64,000 bases of DNA from positions 11,423,151 through 11,487,150 of the forward strand of contig OX387603.1 of the NCBI GenBank assembly GCA_947568835.1. The letters run 5' to 3'. A model generated the notes under the pieces. That model worked only from the letters and a program-made list of their open reading frames with translations, was not told the DNA's origin and made no database searches. The stretch's first letter is position 1. The number at the start of each line of letters is the position of its first letter. This DNA is from Protonemura montana (Eukaryota; Arthropoda; Insecta; Plecoptera; Nemouridae). Position numbers and translations under genes: made by a program. This document shows positions 57,110 through 64,000 of this stretch, one piece after another.

Positions 57110-58601
57110 TCAATTATGCGGCGCGAAATGAAACTGGACGAAAATCACAATATATATCGTAATTCCTCCGATGAACTGAAAAGAAAAACACACAGGTATC
57201 TTAAACTTTTCGATTCAAAACTCTTTCGCAGAATTGGCTTTTAGCAGGCACAACTCACAGTGAGAAGAAGAGTCGAATCAATCGGAAACATGTCACAGGC
57301 AGTGAACTTCAACTTGACGTGCAGAAGCTGAAGAAGGAACGCCTGCAACTGTTGTAACCCACAACTATTTCTTATAACTGTTGCTAATCTTATCATTTAT
57401 GACACACACAGCCCATAAATCTATGCGAAACCGATAAAGCATAAAGCCGAAATTAAATGCCAACTGAATCAAATATATATATACGTATAAAACAGCAAAT
57501 AAAGAAAGTTACAGAAAAAAATGAAATGTGTCTTTGTCTTCGTGGAAACTCACCTCTTTACGAGCTATACCATCTTTGGTGATCATAATCTGTCGTGTTA
57601 GTTCCCCAGCAAGTAATTCTTCCTAAAGTAATCCGTACTTAAGACAAACAAAATGTCCTAACCAAGCCAGCCAATGTCAAAGAAAATGATCGAGTTCTTA
57701 CCTGTTTGCAAACGTAACTGCAAATAGCGACCAACAACAAAATTCGGGCCGTGTACTGGAAAGTCCACAAGACCATCGTAGTCATGTTGAATCGTTCGTG
57801 AATATTCATGCCTCCAAGTAACAGAAGTCCAAAAAATATTGCGAAGAGCAGAAAGACAAATGATCTACCAATAGCAACTAAATTTTGGGCACCATACGCT
57901 GAGTTGATAGCCAAGGCAATGTTACTCATCTGTCCATACTTCTTGGACAAATCGCGGATTTCCATCGCGGATTTCCAAAGTCTCGGACTTTGTGAAGACT
58001 TGCTAACATTAATTTCTTTCAAACGAGCGTTGAGACTAGAAATTAACGTGGCGAGAAACAAAATCAGCCCCTGGAACTGTATTTCTGACTGACAAGATGA
58101 AAATGTTTGAAACACTCCAACTGTAAAAACAATCACATCAGTGTACGTCCTAACCAGATCTTGAGCGTTGTACAAAACAGAAGTAAGCCATTGAAAAAAG
58201 AAACAGCATTCAGTTAACCAAGAAAGCCACATACATTTTCTATACAATTTTTGTGAATTTATTAAGTCTTTTGATAGTGAAAACATTTTTGAAGTGATAA
58301 AAATAAAATGGCATTGTTTAATGTAACAAAATATATGATTAATAACAAAAAATGTGTTTCCAGTTATCACTAACAGTGAGAAAACTATTCTGGGAACAAT
58401 GTCTAGAATTTCCTGTTTAGCTAGAGTCGTGTACGGATATAGTAGATTAGGAGCCACCATGGACATTATAAACAAGCCAATGCTGATTGCTGAGCAAAGA
58501 TTTGATCTCTGGTATCCATTTGAGGCATCGAACGTAAAGGGTGCCATCCACATGACCTTTGAAATTAGGTAGACAGGCCTCACTGCTGAGTAGAAATCCA
58601 T
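57110..58601 (-). CDS. Gustatory receptor GrE
   Basis: Four phase-0 exons: 57702-58601 (300 codons), 57554-57622 (23), 57259-57348 (30) and 57110-57175 (21 plus stop), 374 residues. Start MDFYSAVRPVYLISKVMWMA. Exon 2 EELLAGELTRQIMITKDGI, exon 3 LQAFLLQLLHVKLKFTACDM with FPIDSTLLLT, last exon FIGGITIYIVIFVQFHFAPH, almost the same as GrD. The third-exon acceptor is weak (GGGTTACAACAG) but matches the homologous position. Helices 3 and 4 differ more from GrD than the N terminus does. Confidence 0.91.
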
Positions 58602-58977
58602 TTCTGATGAACTAACTCAATGTAAGAATACTCAAATGATGTCATGAATTTCCTGTGCGATGACTGATCGCAATTTATTAAACAGTGCATTTGTTGATAT
58701 TTGAGTTTCCTGTCTGTAGAAATAATATCGTCACTAAAACAACAAAAGAATATATTGATGTCTTTTTATGTTAATAAATTATTAACAATTATTTGCCAGA
58801 AGTGTTAACAAATATTGAAATAACCTAAAATACCTAACTTAACATACCTATCGAATCATACAAGGACTCTATAATTTGAACTAGTAACGTAGGTTTTTTT
58901 AGGAATATTGATTAAATTAGAAAATGTTTTCGAGACTAAAAGTTCTTTTCTAGAGATTATTCAGCTGGAACAGCTGG
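58602..58977. other. Intergenic between GrF and GrE
   Basis: About 375 bp of AT-rich spacer holding the GrE promoter region. The GrF terminal exon is followed by imperfect CAGCTGG repeats at its own 3' end (58970-58993). No gene. Confidence 0.5.
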
Positions 58978-60587
58978 TCAGCTGGTCAGCTGGAACTGCA
59001 TGAGAATTACTACGTAGGTTGAGATACCAACGATGAACTGAAATCAAATGATTGGTTTCAATGAGGGTGCGCTCGTGATAATCACAAGCAGTATTTGGTT
59101 AAGTGCTTGCGGAAAACGAACCGTAGCGAGGAGAGTACGGTCAATCGCGAAGAGGTCATAAGCCGTGTACTGGATTTTGGCGTGCAACAGCTGAAGAAGG
59201 AATACCCGCAACTATGGAAAAACAAAAATCGTTTGGAAAATTGTAGCCTAATAACTAAAAAGGCATTTTGCTGTCGTACCTGTACGGTCCACCTTGTTCT
59301 TTGAAAAGCATGCAACTTTCAAGCATTACATTTTCATTCAGACATCAGCCTTTCCCACACACAAGACAAGGCTTACAAGGGTATTTATTCTAATTTTACT
59401 TAGTTTATTTCTAAATTTTTGTAAAATATCAAATACGAATAAATAAAAAAGTGTAAATAAAAGAGAAAACATAAAAATAATAGAACCCGATCATACACTT
59501 CTTACAACTATAGGTAATATACGTCGAGGATAAGATATGTTACATAAGGCCTGACCTCTTTGCGAATATCCGGATCTGATGTTGCCAACAACTGCTTGGT
59601 CACCTCGGTGACCAATCTTTCCTCCTGAAATAAACTAAAATCGTCAAGAAACTAAGAAGCTTCGAAAAATGATGGAATAATTTAGTTGTATTCAACTAGT
59701 ACCTGTATCAAAACGTTGTGGCATATGGTTACTGTTAAACACATTCGACCTGCATACTCGAATGTCCAGTAAATCATCGATTCGAAGTTGAAGAATGCAT
59801 GAAGTTTAACTCTAAGAATTATTAAAACACCGAAGAAAATCGTTAACAACATTGCTAGAAACGATTGGCAGACTACTGCCAAGTTTGGAGCCCCGTATAC
59901 AGAATTAATTGCCAGTGCTACTTTACTGGCTAGTCCATACTTCTTCGACACCGCCCTTATTTCAACGCCATATGAAGAATTTTTTGGATGGCGTATGCTA
60001 GAGTCACGAAGTTCCCGATTTAACCCATATATCACTTTAGCCAATATAAAATTGAGACCGCTGAACTGTAATTCTGATTGGCAACTCGAAAAAATTGGAA
60101 ATATCCCGATAATGTAGATCATGCCGTTAGCATATGTAGCAAAAACTTCGTTATTATTGAAAAAAATAGAAAAAACAGTAATTATCAACACTATAAACTC
60201 CAAGCACCAAGAAAACCAGTACACTTTTCGGTATTCTGGCTTTCGAATAAGTTCATTTGCTAAAACAGACAAATCAGATGTTAGTGATATCAACGCATCT
60301 TGCTTTATGAAAACAAATGTGTGTGCCACTATAATATAAGCACTGTTAGCAATCACTATTATCGCAAGAACTAATTTAGGAACCATTTCTTGCATCTCAT
60401 GTTGTGTAATTGATGAGTACGAGTACAATAGACTGGGTGCAATCGTGAATATTACAAAAAAACAAATGCTGGTAACTGAAAAAAGCCTTGATCTCTGGTA
60501 CCCTTTGGGGGTAGTAAACGCAAAGGGTGCCATACATAGAGCTTTTGACACTAGGTAGACAGGCCTCACAGAGGAGTAGAAATCCAT
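58978..60587 (-). CDS. Gustatory receptor GrF
   Basis: Four phase-0 exons: 59703-60587 (295 codons), 59556-59624 (23), 59122-59211 (30) and 58978-59037 (19 plus stop), 367 residues. Start MDFYSSVRPVYLVSKALCMA; an ATG 24 codons upstream is in frame but its sequence is unlike the family. Exon 2 EERLVTEVTKQLLATSDPDI, exon 3 LRVFLLQLLHAKIQYTAYDL with FAIDRTLLAT, last exon FIVGISTYVVILMQF. The exon 3 donor is GTTCGT rather than GTGAGT, shared with GrG and GrH. The coding end lies inside a short CAGCTGG repeat. Confidence 0.91.
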
Positions 60588-60937
60588 CTGGAGGTGCGCT
60601 TGGATTACGATCGAAACAACACTGAATATATGATATGGTTTTAGCACATGATAGAACAATTTTGATACAACATCAACATCGCTGTAATGTTATGACATTT
60701 TTATCGATTGGTTATGCGTGACAGATCGCCATATAAAAAGATGAGAAAATATAATTTCTATTGGTATCAACTAAAATGTGTGTTGTTTGTTCATTATTAA
60801 AATGCATTAGGTGGCTTATCTGGGTGGCCCACAGGATTTCAGAAGCAGACGAGTTGGCATTTGATTTTTTAGAATGAAGTGATAGTATTTAGTACCTAAT
60901 GGTACTAGTTTTGGTGCCATACGTTTTTTTCTCTAGA
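60588..60937. other. Intergenic between GrG and GrF
   Basis: 350 bp spacer with the GrF promoter region. Nothing else recognised. Confidence 0.5.
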
Positions 60938-62915
60938 CTATTCTGGAGCCAATTGGAACTGCATGAGAATTACTATGTAGGTTGAAATCCCACCGATGAA
61001 CTGAAATCAAACGATCATTTTCGTTGAGGGTGAGCTCCGTTTTGATTTTTAGTAGTCGGAAAGAAGTGGAAAAAACGAACCGTAGCTACAAGAGTAGGGT
61101 CAATCGCGAACAGGTTGCAAGCAGTGTACTGGATTTTGGTGTGTAGCAGCTGAAGAAGGAATGTCTGCAACTTTAAAAATGTACAGTGTTAATTATAGTT
61201 AATAAATGTCTTTTTGGTGACTTGAAAAATAGTTTGGTTTGAGAGCAAACATTTATTAAAATGTCCTCTTATTTCAGGAAGATTCTTGTTAAGCTTTAAC
61301 TATTTTATGGAGATTTCATCCTCATTTACTCTGTGAATGTTCACTTTGAAGATAAACGAGTCTGCGCTTGAAAATGTGTATTTAATTGTATTCGTACCTC
61401 CCTGCGAATGTTCGGATCCATCGTCGAAATCATCTGCTTGATCACCACACCAGCTAGTCTTTCTTCCTGAAAATAAAGGTAGACACACCTGATGGAAGGA
61501 CCGTATAACAAGAAACAGCTATTTAGTTGCGTTGATCAAGTCACAGGATGATCGTTTTTTCCCGTATTCAATGGAAAATAGTTTTAAATGTCGTATATGT
61601 ATCTAGAAAATGGTTAAAAATCGATCAAAACTCATGACAAAAACACTTAAAGATTCCAAATAAATGGGGAATTTAAAGACTTCGAATAAGTAATTTCCGT
61701 GCACAATAAGATCTTCACAATAAGATCAACGAAACTATTTAAACAGTTTCAAAAAACTTTGTTTATGCTTCACCACATATCAAGTTTTCAAATTTTATAA
61801 AAATCAAAAATATCTGTACATTTTGTTTCTAACCAATTGTTTCCAAAAGGTAGCAGATCCGTTTTAGAGATTTCGAAGTGTTATGCAAATTTAATCTTAA
61901 TCGAATAACCGTTTGGTCAGTACAGAGAGAGTGAAAACAAACACAAGAGGAAAAACCAATTTCTTCTCAGAAGTCGTATCGCTTGCTACGCTCGCTACAC
62001 TCATCCAATTACAAATTACTACCATGATCTCACCTGCACATCGACGCTGTGGCAAGCAAGGACCAAACACTCCGTTCGAAGTGTGAACTCCAATATCCAA
62101 AGAACCATCGAACCGAAGCTGAAATGCTTGTTGATTGTTACCCCACGGATGATCAAAATGTTGTAAAAAATGGACAACATCAACATCAGAAACGATTGAC
62201 AGACAGCAACCAAATTTTGAACTCCAAAAGCTGAGTTAACAGTCAGTGCTATTTTGCTGATCTGTCCGTACTTCTTTGATGCCTCCCGTATCTCCAGATG
62301 ATCTAGAGGACTCTTTTTTAATTTTAATTTTTGAAGTCCTCGGCTTAGACCAGAGATCAACTCAGCCAACAGAAAGTTTAGCAAGCTAAACTGAATTTCC
62401 GATTGACAACTGGAGAAAATATGAAAAAATGACAGAATGTACAGCAAGACATCAGCGAACGTAACGAAAATGTCGTTCGTATTCCAAATAACAGAAAAAA
62501 TCAAAAGGAAAACTATTAAAAACTCGAAACTAATTGAAAACCAGTAATATTTAAGGTACATTTCTGATCTTGGAATGAGGTCTTTTGCTAAGGCAGACAT
62601 TTCAGACGTTATAGATATGACAGAATCTTGTTTTGTGTAACATAAAGTGTGTGTAACTAGGTAGTAACTATTGTTCGCAAACACGATAAGAAGAAGAACT
62701 AATTTAGGTACGATTTCGCTGACGTCTACTTGTGAGATGGTGGAATATGGGAACAAGTAGTACGGTAATACAAGAGACATTAGAAAGAGAGCTATTGTAA
62801 GTCGTGACCAGAGAATTGATCTTCTGAAACCTTCGGTTGCACTAAACGAGAATGGCGCCATGCAAAGGACCCTTGAAATATGGAAAATCGGCATGATCGT
62901 AGCGGAGAAATCCAT
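60938..62915 (-). CDS. Gustatory receptor GrG
   Basis: Four phase-0 exons: 62034-62915 (294 codons), 61398-61466 (23), 61081-61170 (30) and 60938-61000 (20 plus stop), 367 residues. Start MDFSATIMPIFHISRVLCMA. Exon 2 EERLAGVVIKQMISTMDPNI, exon 3 LQTFLLQLLHTKIQYTACNL with FAIDPTLVAT, last exon FIGGISTYIVILMQF. The exon 3 donor is GTTCGT and its acceptor is weak (TTTTTAAAG), but both positions are fixed by homology. Closest to GrF and GrH in the C-terminal exons. Its first intron (about 570 bp) is longer than in GrD-GrF and contains a stretch resembling the GrD-GrC spacer. Confidence 0.91.
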
Positions 62916-63285
62916 CTTGGTGTGCTTGCTTGCGTGCTAGGCTGCACTTTGGTGTCCCAAAGAATAATTTACCACTTCTCTCATTTGTGTATAAAATACC
63001 GACCATATCGTTTCAATTACCCAAGCGTACTACATGAAACATGTTTGTTTCGTTTATCTCAATCACAAATTTCACTGGACTAATATTTGTATAAATTATT
63101 CATGTTTTGTATAAATGGAAGATCGATCGAAAAGTCGAGGCAATGTTTTCTTTTAATCGATTTAATCGGGCAGTTTATTTTGAACATTCAATAAAGGATG
63201 CGTACTTTATATGAAAGTACTTTACCTAAAAAGACATGGATTTCGTTTGAGCCCTTGTGCTGTCGGTATCCTTTACCAATGGCTA
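62916..63285. other. Intergenic between GrH and GrG
   Basis: 370 bp spacer with the GrG promoter region. No gene seen. Confidence 0.5.
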
Positions 63286-63530
63286 TTATGGAGATAATTG
63301 GAACTGCATCAGAATCACTACATAGGTTGTGATTCCAGCGATAAGCTGAAATCAAATCATTTTAATTTCATTAAGAGTGAGCTTGGAGTCGTTAACTATT
63401 CGGTGTTCGAAAATACTCGAGACGCTCGAGAAAAACGAACCGTTGCGAGAAGAGTGGGATCAATCACAAACATGTCGCAGGCTGTGTACTGGATTTTGCT
63501 GTGCAGCAATTGAAGAAAAAATACCTGCAA
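63286..63530 (-). CDS. Gustatory receptor GrH, last two exons only
   Basis: Exon 3 at 63441-63530 encodes 30 codons (LQVFFLQLLHSKIQYTACDM with FVIDPTLLAT), donor GTTCGT. The terminal exon at 63286-63345 encodes LIAGITTYVVILMQFQLSP and a stop, with the full TYhhhhhQF signature. Both match GrF and GrG closely and have the expected phase. The 23-codon exon and the long first exon are not found in the remaining 470 bp, so the gene continues past the right edge. Whether it is intact cannot be judged here. Confidence 0.85.
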
Positions 63531-64000
63531 CTATAAAAATAAAATAGTTATTATTTTCAAGTCATACTGCTCATGTATTATCACAATTAGACTTTTTGGA
63601 TCTTATAATTGGTATAATCAACGCTCAATCTTAGCTGAAACACCATTAGAAATGCCTTAGGGTATTTTTAAGATATTTACTCCTAGTAAAAATGGCCGAA
63701 ACACAGACTTCTCTTATGGGTGAGTATTGTTAGGATAACATACCACCTTTTCTAGAGCTGATTGCTTATGAGTTATGCACTCTAACTCTGATCATAGAAT
63801 TTATTTCTACTCACACTATACATTGTATTTGCCTAATTGACATTCCATAAATAAATAAGTTTTCACATAAATATGATTTCAGGTATTGAAAATTGCCACA
63901 TATTATGAAATAATTTAATGGCGAGGATATAATCTGCTGCTTTGAATAAATAAAGAAAGAATATTATATAAAAAGCCTCTAAAATGAGACGTTTTTTCTG
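63531..64000 (-). other. Probable intron 2 of GrH; nothing else seen
   Basis: Sequence upstream of GrH exon 3 in minus-strand sense. No match to the 23-codon exon pattern was found, so it is taken as intron running off the window. Confidence 0.5.

Noticed and set aside
1-64000. CRISPR arrays, bacterial operons or phage systems
   Set aside because: The window is eukaryotic throughout: spliced genes, polyadenylation signals and insect families. No regular short repeat-spacer array was seen.

Overview
The window is nuclear DNA from an insect. Genes have GT-AG introns, AATAAA-type polyadenylation signals and AT-rich intergenic DNA. Two animal families limited to or expanded in insects are present: seven-transmembrane gustatory receptors and arylalkylamine N-acetyltransferases. 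A hemipteran is my guess, but the sequence alone does not prove the order.

Left third (1-17.4 kb), compact housekeeping block: the first coding exon of tomosyn (minus strand, rest off the left edge) lies head-to-head with coproporphyrinogen oxidase (CPOX, plus, five exons with a mitochondrial-type leader). Next come a two-exon alpha-solenoid protein that may be a FANCG relative, the ribosome-biogenesis helicase DDX10 (minus, convergent with the previous gene) and the twelve-exon WD40/TPR protein WDTC1 (adipose family), which diverges from DDX10 across a 400 bp shared promoter region.

Middle (17.4-46.7 kb), sparse and repeat-bearing: a two-exon secreted cysteine-poor protein whose start sits in a tiny ATG-ATG-ATG exon tail, three tandem intronless N-acetyltransferase paralogues, two small secreted-protein genes on the minus strand, several hairpin or MITE-like repeats, a hAT transposase relic, and a SINE-like repeat family whose head resembles the internal promoter of 5S rRNA. 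Between 35 and 46.7 kb no gene is secure; only exon-like islands and transposon remnants are seen.

Right third (46.7-64 kb), chemoreceptor cluster: eight gustatory receptor genes (GrA to GrH from left to right), all on the minus strand. Each of the seven complete ones has one long exon, then exons of exactly 23 and 30 codons, then a terminal exon with the TYhhhhhQF-type signature, all joined by phase-0 introns. GrH is cut by the right edge. The small exons are easily missed by ORF-based annotation and complete the seventh membrane helix of each receptor.

Nothing here looks like a wholly new system. The most informative points are the receptor array with signs of sequence homogenisation, an N-acetyltransferase paralogue that has lost the proposed catalytic glutamate, and the SINE-like family.
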